Below are positions 27,620-33,940 of a stretch of DNA of 39,968 bases, piece by piece (positions within the stretch are counted from its first letter, which is position 1; the number at the start of each line of letters is the position of its first letter). The stretch is from NCBI GenBank assembly GCA_011389965.1, contig JAABTF010000020.1, forward strand, positions 1-39,968, read 5' to 3'. The position numbers and the translations under genes are program-made. The notes below the pieces were generated by a model. That model searched no databases. It saw only the letters and a program-made list of their open reading frames with translations, and had not been told where the DNA came from. Origin of the DNA: Halothiobacillus sp. (GTDB taxonomy: Bacteria; Pseudomonadota; Gammaproteobacteria; Halothiobacillales; Halothiobacillaceae).

Positions 27620-28645
27620 ATGGAATACAAGAGTCAGTTCCTGGCGACGCGCCGTCGTTTTCTGCGCAATCTGGGCATGACGGCCGGTCTGTCCGCCGTG
27701 CCCATGTCCTGGGCCTCGAGCGTCTTCGCCCAAGAGGAATTGGTGGTGGAAGGGCCGCCCATGCCGGATATCCCGGCGACCGAGGTCGCGGAGAACGTCT
27801 ACTGCATCGTCTCGCCCTGGGGGTTCCCCTCGGTGGAAAACCAGGGAATGATGAGCAACGTCACCTTCGTCATCACCGAAAAGGGTGTAGTGATCATCGA
27901 TTCCGGCGCGTCGTTGCAGATCGGCCGGATGGCACTGCGGCAGATCCGAAAATTCACGGACAAGCCGATCGCGGCGGTCTTCAATACCCATTATCACGGC
28001 GACCACTGGCTGGGGAATCATGCCTTCGTGCAGGAAAACCCCGACGTGCCGATCTACGCCCACGCGAAGACCACCTCGGCCATCCTCAGCAACCAGGGTG
28101 ACTTCTGGAAAAGCTTGATGGAGCGATCGACGGACAATGCCATTGCCGGCACGGTGGTCACGCCGCCGAACGAGATTGTCGGTCACGGCGACGAGATCGA
28201 CTTTGGCGACACCACCGTGCGCGTACACTTCTATGGCACCGCCCATACGCCGTCGGACATCAGCCTCGAGTTGGTGGAAAAACGCATCGTCCACGTGGGC
28301 GACATTGCCATGAACAACCGCATCGCCTTCATGGACGACGGCAGTTTTCTGGGCACCTTCAAGGCATTCGATGCCCTTGAGAAAAGCGTGCCGGAGGCCT
28401 TTTGGATCCCGGCGCATGGCTTCCCGGCCTACGACCTGATCGAGCACAACCGCCGTCTGTTCGAAGGCATCTACGAGTCCGCCGAGCGCGCCGTCAACGA
28501 GATGGCCAGCCCGGGTGTGGTCAAGGACTACGTGCTCGAAGACGAGCGCGTCAGATATTACGCTCCCTTCGTCAACGGCTTTGACGAAAACATCGGCAAG
28601 TACGCCTCTCTGGCGTTTCTCGAGGCCGAAGCGGCCGCATTCTAG
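27620..28645 (+). CDS. Tat-exported metallo-beta-lactamase-fold hydrolase (SoxH-like)
   Basis: The 341-residue protein carries a twin-arginine signal (TRRRFLRNLG, residues 10-19, then a hydrophobic stretch ending VFA-Q near 37), so it should be folded with metal before export to the periplasm. The mature part is a metallo-beta-lactamase fold with all metal ligands: THYHGDHWLGN (His124, His126, Asp128, His129), GTAHTPSD (His209), GDIAMNN (Asp228) and PAHGFP (His266). Related proteins include SoxH-type hydrolases of sulfur oxidisers and quinoprotein-associated metallohydrolases; no specific substrate is established. ATG 27620 has GGAGGAG upstream; a GTG at 27590 would displace the Tat motif. 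First gene of the sulfur-type cluster, 117 bp before the YeeE/YedE pair. Confidence 0.85.
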   Translation: MEYKSQFLATRRRFLRNLGMTAGLSAVPMSWASSVFAQEELVVEGPPMPDIPATEVAENVYCIVSPWGFPSVENQGMMSNVTFVITEKGVVIIDSGASLQIGRMALRQIRKFTDKPIAAVFNTHYHGDHWLGNHAFVQENPDVPIYAHAKTTSAILSNQGDFWKSLMERSTDNAIAGTVVTPPNEIVGHGDEIDFGDTTVRVHFYGTAHTPSDISLELVEKRIVHVGDIAMNNRIAFMDDGSFLGTFKAFDALEKSVPEAFWIPAHGFPAYDLIEHNRRLFEGIYESAERAVNEMASPGVVKDYVLEDERVRYYAPFVNGFDENIGKYASLAFLEAEAAAF

Positions 28646-28654
28646 ATGGCCCGC

Positions 28655-28719
28655 GGGGCTCAGGTTCGCCTGAGTCCTCGTGAGCATCACAAGCATTCGC
28701 GTCCCCGGGCTGCCCGGGG
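28655..28719 (+). other. Two hairpins between the hydrolase and the transporter genes
   Basis: Stem 1 pairs 28655-28664 with 28669-28678 (ctcagg/cctgag core, TTCG loop, two G-U pairs). Stem 2 pairs 28703-28709 with 28713-28719 (ccccggg/cccgggg, CTG loop). Neither has a following T run, so they look like RNA-processing or stabilising structures instead of a terminator. Confidence 0.5.
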
Positions 28720-28762
28720 TGATGGACTTTTAAACGCTAATTCCAGGAGGTTCAGCAGAGAG

Positions 28763-29275
28763 ATGTCATGCCAAGTCAGGCCGCTATGGCCACCCTTCGT
28801 TGCCGGGATCGTGCTCGGCCTGGTGCTGTTGCTCACGTTCGTTCTGGTGGGTAACGGCATGGGCTCCTCGGGGGCCTTCGCTCGCGTTGCCACCGAGATT
28901 GGACTGCAAGTGGCGCCAGAAGCCACGCGTGAGAACGCCTATCTGGGTGGTATGGCACAAGGCAATCCTCTGGCCGCCTGGATCGTGGTGGCCGCGGTCG
29001 GAACCCTGATTGGCGCCATTCTCGCGTCGGTTTCCTCCGGTCGGTTTCGCGTCAAGGTGGATCGTGGTTCCGGGCGCATTGGGGCGTTTCCCCGACTGCT
29101 GCTCGCCTTGGGCGGCGGCATTCTCGCCGGCTTCGGCTCGCGCTTGGCCGCAGGCTGCACCAGTGGCGTCGGTCTGTCGAATACCGCCATGCTCGGTGTT
29201 GCCGGATTTGTCTTCCTGATCACGTTCTTCATCGTTGGGATCGCGGTCAGCATGCTGATGCGGAGGGTTTGGTAA
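28763..29275 (+). CDS. YeeE/YedE (DUF395) transporter, N-terminal-half protein
   Basis: This 170-residue membrane protein has about four hydrophobic segments and the YeeE/YedE signature GFGSRLAAGCTSGVGLSN, with Cys132 in the position that lines the transport path in the thiosulfate transporter TsuA. E. coli-type TsuA is one ~350-residue chain; here the protein covers half of it. The partner half starts on the next base run, with TAATG overlap at 29273-29277. ATG 28763 follows AGGAGG at 28747 with a long spacing; GCAGAGAG lies closer. Predicted role: import of thiosulfate or another sulfur species together with the next protein. Confidence 0.88.
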   Translation: MSCQVRPLWPPFVAGIVLGLVLLLTFVLVGNGMGSSGAFARVATEIGLQVAPEATRENAYLGGMAQGNPLAAWIVVAAVGTLIGAILASVSSGRFRVKVDRGSGRIGAFPRLLLALGGGILAGFGSRLAAGCTSGVGLSNTAMLGVAGFVFLITFFIVGIAVSMLMRRVW

Positions 29276-29934
29276 TGGATTACGGAACGGCAGGTACCGC
29301 ACTGGCCACCGGCATCCTGTTTGGCTTCGTGCTCGAGCAGGCGGGATTTGGTTCACCGTGCAAACTCACCGCCCAGTTCCGGTTGACGGACTGGTCGGTG
29401 TTCAAGGTCATGTTTTCCGCGATCATCGTCGCGGCTGTCGGCATTTTGCTGCTTCAAGTGAACAACACCTTCGGCGCGCAGGGGTTCTACGTTTCCGAGA
29501 TGTATCTCTGGGGCACGGTGCTCGGGGCGGTGTTGATCGGGGCCGGCTTTGCCATTGGCGGCTACTGTCCTGGCACGTCGGTGGTCGGCCTGGGCAGTGG
29601 CCGTATCGACGGCCTGATCTTCATGCTCGGCATGGTCGTCGGCGTCTGGGCATTTGCCGGGGTCTATGACACGAGCTTTATCCAGACGGTGGTGAACACC
29701 GCGTATGTGTCTGCCAAGACCGTGCCCGAACTGTTCGGTGTTTCTCCCTGGTTGGTCATCGTGGCCATGGTGCTGATGCTGATTGCCGGCTTCGCCGTGG
29801 GCAGGGCGCTCGAACGTCGCACCCAGGGCGTATACACGGCCGAGGACATCACCGAAGGGCATGCACCCGATCAGCCCGACGATCTGTCGCGTGATCTCGG
29901 TCGTGAAGCGACAGCCGAAAACCGTAGCGACTGA
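29275..29934 (+). CDS. YeeE/YedE (DUF395) transporter, C-terminal-half protein
   Basis: The 219-residue protein is the second half-transporter, with five or six membrane helices. Its Cys motifs are EQAGFGSPCKLTAQF (Cys29) and GGYCPGTSVVGLGSGRIDG (Cys98), the two conserved cysteines expected of this half. The C-terminal ~35 residues are hydrophilic (acidic and Arg-containing) and presumably cytoplasmic. Its ATG overlaps the stop of the preceding half (TAATG), so stoichiometric co-translation is likely. A GTG at 29269 would add two residues. Comparable split pairs are known as PmpA/PmpB-type proteins. Confidence 0.88.
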   Translation: MDYGTAGTALATGILFGFVLEQAGFGSPCKLTAQFRLTDWSVFKVMFSAIIVAAVGILLLQVNNTFGAQGFYVSEMYLWGTVLGAVLIGAGFAIGGYCPGTSVVGLGSGRIDGLIFMLGMVVGVWAFAGVYDTSFIQTVVNTAYVSAKTVPELFGVSPWLVIVAMVLMLIAGFAVGRALERRTQGVYTAEDITEGHAPDQPDDLSRDLGREATAENRSD

Positions 29935-29954
29935 ATCGATCACATGATGCACTG

Positions 29955-29973
29955 GCGGGGCGATTTGCCCCGC
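29955..29973 (+). other. Hairpin between transporter and Cys-repeat gene
   Basis: A perfect 7-bp stem gcggggc/gccccgc (29955-29961 with 29967-29973) with a five-base loop lies 21 bp after the transporter stop and 22 bp before the next start. No T tract follows, so it may be a partial terminator or mRNA-stability element. Confidence 0.45.
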
Positions 29974-29995
29974 TAATCGGCAGGAGAAAGAGAGT

Positions 29996-30463
29996 ATGGA
30001 TTCGAAGAAGATTACCCAGCGTGCCCGTGCCCGACGGGCACTCAAGGCATCTATTCCGGCGGTGGCATTCAGCGTGGGGGCCTCCCTGGCAGCCACCACC
30101 ATGGTGCCGTTTTCCGCGGCCTATGCACGTGGTGCCAATCCCTGTGCGCCATCAACCCGCGGAGGCAATCCTTGTGCCCCATCGGCCCGTGGCGGCAACC
30201 CCTGCGCGCCATCAGCCCGCGGCGGCAATCCTTGTGCCCCGTCGGCCCGTGGCGGCAACCCCTGCGCGCCATCAGCCCGCGGCGGCAATCCTTGTGCCCC
30301 ATCGGCCCGCGGCGGCAACCCTTGTGCCCCGTCGGCCCGTGGGGGCAATCCCTGCGCGCCATCAGCTCGCGGCGGCAATCCCTGTGCCCCGTCGGCACGT
30401 GGGGGCAATCCATGTGCCCCGTCGGCCCGGGGGGCGAATCCCTGTGCCCCGGGCGGGGAATAA
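29996..30463 (+). CDS. Exported Cys-repeat protein, eleven ARGGNPCAPS units
   Basis: I do not know a functional name for this 155-residue protein. The start is MDSKKITQRARARR, basic, followed by a hydrophobic segment (SIPAVAFSVGASLAATTMVPF) and a signal-peptidase site AYA-RG near residue 44. Everything after that is eleven tandem 10-residue repeats ARGGNPCAPS, each with exactly one Cys; the first and last units read ARGANPCAP. No aromatic or acidic residue occurs in the repeats. The secreted part would thus be a basic, Gly/Pro/Cys chain with 11 evenly spaced thiols, suited to binding metal or carrying sulfane sulfur, or to forming disulfide or wall-like networks. AGGAGAAAGAG precedes the ATG. 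It sits inside a sulfur-transport cluster. Confidence 0.85.
   Translation: MDSKKITQRARARRALKASIPAVAFSVGASLAATTMVPFSAAYARGANPCAPSTRGGNPCAPSARGGNPCAPSARGGNPCAPSARGGNPCAPSARGGNPCAPSARGGNPCAPSARGGNPCAPSARGGNPCAPSARGGNPCAPSARGANPCAPGGE
30125..30454 (+). repeat. Eleven tandem 30-bp coding repeats with 60-bp super-repeat
   Basis: Eleven in-frame 30-bp units encode the ARGGNPCAPS repeats. In units 2 to 6 two synonymous versions alternate: one uses aat-cct-tgt-gcc, the other aac-ccc-tgc-gcg. Units 3 and 5 are identical, and units 4 and 6 differ by one base. This shows amplification as 60-bp double units, followed by third-position drift at both ends of the array. There is no spacer DNA, so it is not a CRISPR array. 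Confidence 0.95.
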
Positions 30464-30487
30464 GGCCCGGCTTCTGTGATTCAGCCC

Positions 30488-31195
30488 ATGTCTGTGGCGA
30501 GCCAGTCAGGCTCGGTAGTCGAACGCATTCAAGGTGGCTGCCTGCCCGCGGGCTGGGAAGAAGCCGGTCTGGCGGCATGGGATGAATGGGTGGGCATCCA
30601 GCAGGCGCTCGCCAGTGACAATCAGACCGTGTTGACCGAACTGTTCCGTGATCATCGCGACGAAGGGTTTGATTACTGGGCCCATTTTCCGGCCGACGAT
30701 GCCCAGGACGCGAACAGCGGGGCACGCTTCTATTACCACGCCCATGATCCGGCCGAGTGGACTCATGAGGAGCACGGGCATTTTCACTTGTTCATACCCA
30801 GGGAAGGCGAGCCCAATTTTGCGCACGTGGTGGCGTTGTCGATGACGGCGCAGGGTGCCCTGTCGCGGGTTTTTACGACCAATGCCTGGGTGACCGGCGA
30901 GAGCATGCTGCCGGCCGATCGCCTCCTCGAAGGCCTCCCGGAGGCGTTCGAGATCAATCGAGCACGACCGTCGTGGCTGGTGGGACGCTGGCTGACGGCA
31001 GCCGTGGCACTGCTCATGCCTGTGATCGCGACCTTGCTTAAGGCCCGGGACCAGCAACTGCTCGACCCGGGGGGAACATGGCCGAACCCGGCGGTGAGCG
31101 CCGACAGGGATCGTCACATATTGAGTGAGGAGGTGGTGGATATGCCCACCTTGGTTACCGCCTGGTCGCAACGGGCCGCGGCCCTGACGGAATAG
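30488..31195 (+). CDS. DUF6969-like protein with HGHFH motif
   Basis: The product (235 residues) resembles, as far as I can recall, proteins of the uncharacterised DUF6969 group. Visible blocks are ARFYYHAHDP, EEHGHFHLFIP, HVVALSMTAQGALSRVFTTNAWVTGE and PSWLVGRWLTAAVALLMPVIATLL. The cluster of His (HAH, HGHFH) suggests a metal site. No signal peptide is visible, so it is presumably cytoplasmic; one hydrophobic stretch (LTAAVALLMPVIATLL) could be a membrane-associated helix. ATG 30488 is used; a GTG at 30476 is possible. Neither has a clear ribosome site. It follows the Cys-repeat gene by 24 bp and precedes the rhodanese by 83 bp. Confidence 0.7.
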   Translation: MSVASQSGSVVERIQGGCLPAGWEEAGLAAWDEWVGIQQALASDNQTVLTELFRDHRDEGFDYWAHFPADDAQDANSGARFYYHAHDPAEWTHEEHGHFHLFIPREGEPNFAHVVALSMTAQGALSRVFTTNAWVTGESMLPADRLLEGLPEAFEINRARPSWLVGRWLTAAVALLMPVIATLLKARDQQLLDPGGTWPNPAVSADRDRHILSEEVVDMPTLVTAWSQRAAALTE

Positions 31196-31278
31196 TTTTT
31201 TTCTCACCCGTTTCGAGGTGGGTTTTCGGGCGCCCGAGTGACGCCGATTTTTGATGTACGAAGAAGGAGTTGAGTCAT

Positions 31279-32274
31279 ATGAATCTTAAGCGGTTTCTCG
31301 TTGTTCCCGCCGGAGCGGCGGCGCTGGCCGTCGCACAGGGAGCCTGGGCTATGGATGTGCCCGGTCCGGTGGTCGACCCCCAGTGGTTGAATGACAATCT
31401 CGACGAGGTCACGGTTCTTCAGATCACGGGATCGGAAAAGGCGTTCGCGATGGCGCCAAAGTACGAGACCGTTGAGGGCAAGAAGGTGGTTTCCGTGGTT
31501 TCTGGCCACGTTCCCGGCGCGCGGTTCGTCGATTGGGGCAACGTGCGTGTCGAGCGGATGGAGAACGGCAAGAAGGTTGGCAAGCTGATTCCGGCGAAGT
31601 CCGACTTCGAGGGCTTCATGCAATCGTTGGGCGTGGACAAGAATGACAGCGTGGTCATCGTGCCCCTGGGGCTTTCCGGTTCCGATTTCACCAAGGCCAC
31701 TCGCCTGTACTGGCAGATGAAGTATTTCGGCCACGACAACATGGCCCTGCTCGACGGCGGCCTGGCCAACTGGCTGGCGGCGGGTTTCGATGGCGAGACC
31801 GGCAAGCCGGCCGCGATCGATGGTGGCGATTGGACCGCGACCGACGAGCGGGACGAGATCCTGGCAACCTACGCCGAGGTGCGACAGGCCGCCGACAACC
31901 CGGGCAGCATGCAACTTGTCGATGCCCGTCCGCCGAACCAGTACATGGGTGTGTTCAGCAAGTCCAAGACCGTGCCGGGCCACTTGCCGGGTGCGGTCAA
32001 CATGCCCACCTCTCTGTTGGTGCGCGCCGATGGTGCTGCGGCGAACTTCCTGCCGGCCTCGAGTTACGAGTCCATGATGGAATTCAAGGGACTCGATCCG
32101 TCTGGGCCGATGATCACTTACTGCAACTCGGGCAACCTCGCCTCGGGGGTCTGGTTCGTCGCCAGCGAGATCGCGGGTAACGACAACGTCGAGCTTTACG
32201 ACGGCTCCATGAAGGAATACGGCATGTACGCCGACGAGGGCGCCACGTCGGTCAACCCGGCCAATATCTACTGA
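31279..32274 (+). CDS. Periplasmic two-domain rhodanese (thiosulfate sulfurtransferase type)
   Basis: This 331-residue sulfurtransferase has a Sec signal peptide (basic start MNLKRF, hydrophobic core, AWA-M near 24). Two rhodanese domains follow. The C-terminal domain carries the active-site loop YCNSGNLAS with Cys282, and HLPGAVNMP upstream, as in TST/MST enzymes. In the N-terminal domain the corresponding loop reads PLGLSGSD (129-136) with no Cys, so that half is structural as in classical tandem rhodaneses. It would move sulfane sulfur between thiosulfate or persulfides and acceptor thiols in the periplasm. AAGGAG lies 9 bp before ATG 31279. A terminator follows at 32314. Confidence 0.9.
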   Translation: MNLKRFLVVPAGAAALAVAQGAWAMDVPGPVVDPQWLNDNLDEVTVLQITGSEKAFAMAPKYETVEGKKVVSVVSGHVPGARFVDWGNVRVERMENGKKVGKLIPAKSDFEGFMQSLGVDKNDSVVIVPLGLSGSDFTKATRLYWQMKYFGHDNMALLDGGLANWLAAGFDGETGKPAAIDGGDWTATDERDEILATYAEVRQAADNPGSMQLVDARPPNQYMGVFSKSKTVPGHLPGAVNMPTSLLVRADGAAANFLPASSYESMMEFKGLDPSGPMITYCNSGNLASGVWFVASEIAGNDNVELYDGSMKEYGMYADEGATSVNPANIY

Positions 32275-32313
32275 TATCGAACCATTTGCACTGCCCGACT
32301 CGGGCGACATAAG

Positions 32314-32339
32314 CCTCGCCACTCTGGCGGGGTTTTTTT
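32314..32339 (+). terminator. Terminator after the rhodanese gene
   Basis: A 7-bp stem cctcgcc/ggcgggg (32314-32320 with 32326-32332, one G-U pair) with an ACTCT loop is followed by seven T residues. It closes the sulfur-type cluster. Confidence 0.9.
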
Positions 32340-32446
32340 GATTTCCGTGACGCGGCGTGGTGCCGTCAATCCGCTAAGCAACCGCTCCGAGCAGCGTATA
32401 CACTCGGGGTGGACTTACATGACACAGCATCCAAGGAGGTTGAATT

Positions 32447-32932
32447 ATGACTACATGGGTAGTGGTTGCCGATGACGGGCGGGCACGTTTCCTTGAAGTT
32501 CGTGACAACCCGGGAGCGTATCTGGGTAGCCAGGCCTTTCCCTCCAGCCAGCCGGCGCCAAAGGGTGAGCTTGTCGAGATCACCTCGCTATCGAACTCCT
32601 CTGCACGTCTCGACAATGAGGACTTGGTTACCGACCGTCCCGGCGCCACCAAGGACCGGCAGGGCGAGGCCTTGCATGCCTACGAGCCCGCCAATACGGC
32701 CAAGGATACCGAGGCGAAGCGGTTCGCTCGCGATGTCGTGTCTCGTCTTGATCAGGCTCGGCAGGATGGCAAGATGGACCGCTTCTACCTTTTGGCGGCT
32801 CCCCATTTTCTCGGCGTGCTGCGGGACGAGATGGGCAATCATTTGGCGGAAGTGCTAGTCGAACAGACGGCCAAGGATTTGACGCTTCGCTCGACCGAAG
32901 AGATTCGCGTGGCGTTGCCACATAAGCTTTGA
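32447..32932 (+). CDS. Host attachment family protein (Host_attach, PF10116)
   Basis: The 161-residue protein matches the Host_attach family, first linked to plant-host attachment in Agrobacterium but widespread in free-living Proteobacteria with unknown role. Visible blocks are TTWVVVADDGRARFLEV, LDNEDLVTDRPGATKDR, FARDVVSRLDQARQDGKMDRFYLLAAPHFLGVLRDEM (in parts) and DLTLRSTEEIRVALPHKL. No signal peptide or membrane segment is present. AAGGAGG lies 8 bp before the ATG at 32447, a strong ribosome site. It lies downstream of the rhodanese terminator, so it is a separate transcription unit. Confidence 0.85.
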   Translation: MTTWVVVADDGRARFLEVRDNPGAYLGSQAFPSSQPAPKGELVEITSLSNSSARLDNEDLVTDRPGATKDRQGEALHAYEPANTAKDTEAKRFARDVVSRLDQARQDGKMDRFYLLAAPHFLGVLRDEMGNHLAEVLVEQTAKDLTLRSTEEIRVALPHKL

Positions 32933-32986
32933 GCACATAACTGGATGCTGAAATTTTGATCGATAGCCAGAAGAAGGAGGTTCCCG

Positions 32987-33196
32987 ATGTTCCTTAGGCG
33001 GATGGATAATGGCGACATGGTCGAGGTGCTCGACGTGGAAACCCTCGCCGATCCGGCTTTGCCCAGTGTAATGGGGCGGCAACATGCTGGTGAGGAGATG
33101 CAAGACGAGGAAAGTTTCGAGAAGGAAGAACTCGAGTTTCCGTCCGGAGAGCCGCTTCCTCAATGCTGGGTGGACCTTCACTGGCGAGAGGAATGA
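32987..33196 (+). CDS. Conserved small acidic protein, 69 residues
   Basis: A 69-residue acidic protein (MFLRRMDNGDMVEVLD...) with the blocks GRQHAGEEMQDEESF and ELEFPSGEPLPQCWVDLHW. I recall similar short proteins, often loosely named acetyltransferase, in other gammaproteobacteria but no function. It is too short to be a GNAT enzyme. AAGAAGGAGG just before the ATG (33-bp class ribosome site at 32973-32982) and the good codon use support a real gene. It follows the host-attachment gene by 54 bp and ends before a strong terminator. Confidence 0.75.
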   Translation: MFLRRMDNGDMVEVLDVETLADPALPSVMGRQHAGEEMQDEESFEKEELEFPSGEPLPQCWVDLHWREE

Positions 33197-33222
33197 TTGC
33201 CATCCGCCCGTGAATCGAAAAG

Positions 33223-33255
33223 GCCGCCCGTTCATTTTGACCGGGCGGCTTTTTT
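33223..33255. terminator. Terminator between the 69-residue gene and the membrane protein
   Basis: An 8-bp GC stem gccgcccg/cgggcggc (33223-33230 with 33242-33249), extended by an A run upstream and six T downstream, lies between two convergent genes. It can act in both directions. Confidence 0.88.
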
Positions 33256-33283
33256 CATTCTTCCGATTTTCTCATTCGGCGGA

Positions 33284-33745
33284 TCAGGGAATGACCCAGA
33301 GAGTCAGCGACAGAAGCAGACTGGCGATGGCACTGCCGATAACAGGCAACATCATCAAGCCAGCCAACGGCTCTCGCTTCGCCAATTGCCAAGCCACCCA
33401 GATCAGCCCGGCCAGCCACACAATAGCCAGAAGCAATGCCAGCATGGACATTTCGGCACCGAGGAGGAGCACGACGAGCAAGGGCAAGGCAAGCGCGGCG
33501 ATCAAGGCAAGTCGCTCTGTCCCCGGATGGGGTGCCGTAATCGAAGCCGCATAGGCGAATGCGGCCCAGGCCAGCAAAAAGGCGAAGCCCATGGCTCCGC
33601 TCAGAGGAGACGCCGGCAGGGTGCGGGCATAGGCGGCCCCGGGCGGATGAAGCCCCAGTCCCAGCCACAGCAGCAGGGCGGCGACAATCAGGCTTGCCAC
33701 CATCCAGTAGGCGAGGGATCGACGATCAACAACTGGTTCGGTCAT
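33284..33745 (-). CDS. Small integral membrane protein, unknown
   Basis: The 153-residue product is almost entirely hydrophobic, with about five predicted membrane helices (SLAYWMVASLIVAALLLWLG, FAFLLAWAAFAYAASI, LIAALALPLLVVLLLGA, MLALLLAIVWLAGLIWVAW and MLPVIGSAIASLLLSLTLWV in parts). No catalytic motif is visible, and I do not recognise the family. It is not a TspO homologue by its Trp/Pro pattern. ATG 33745 has GGAGGAC 7 bp upstream on the - strand; the frame is open further to 34102, overlapping the epimerase gene, so the longer start is rejected. It ends before the terminator at 33223-33255. Confidence 0.72.
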   Translation of the reverse strand: MTEPVVDRRSLAYWMVASLIVAALLLWLGLGLHPPGAAYARTLPASPLSGAMGFAFLLAWAAFAYAASITAPHPGTERLALIAALALPLLVVLLLGAEMSMLALLLAIVWLAGLIWVAWQLAKREPLAGLMMLPVIGSAIASLLLSLTLWVIP

Positions 33746-33940
33746 GCGGGAGTCCTCCGTGTTTTTGTCTGTTATCGACAGAACATAGCAGCAAATGGCG
33801 ACGAGCCGGCTGCAGCGGCGCGTGCGACCAGACCTAGTGTTGAGTAAGACGATCGGCTGGGCATCCGAGTGTCTATACTCAAGGTGGACTGGCCACGGTT
33901 TGCCGCCCGGCAAGCGGGAGACGATCAGAGAGTTTTGGGC

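Noticed and set aside
30125-30454. Tandem 30-bp repeats as a CRISPR array
   Set aside because: The units are directly adjacent with no spacers, stay in one reading frame, and encode a constant peptide. No cas genes are nearby.
30121-30479. Repeat-encoded proteins in the other frames and on the opposite strand (for example PPRADGAQGL repeats)
   Set aside because: They are automatic by-products of the 30-bp repeat. Only the frame at 29996 has a signal peptide, a ribosome site and a peptide conserved through synonymous changes.
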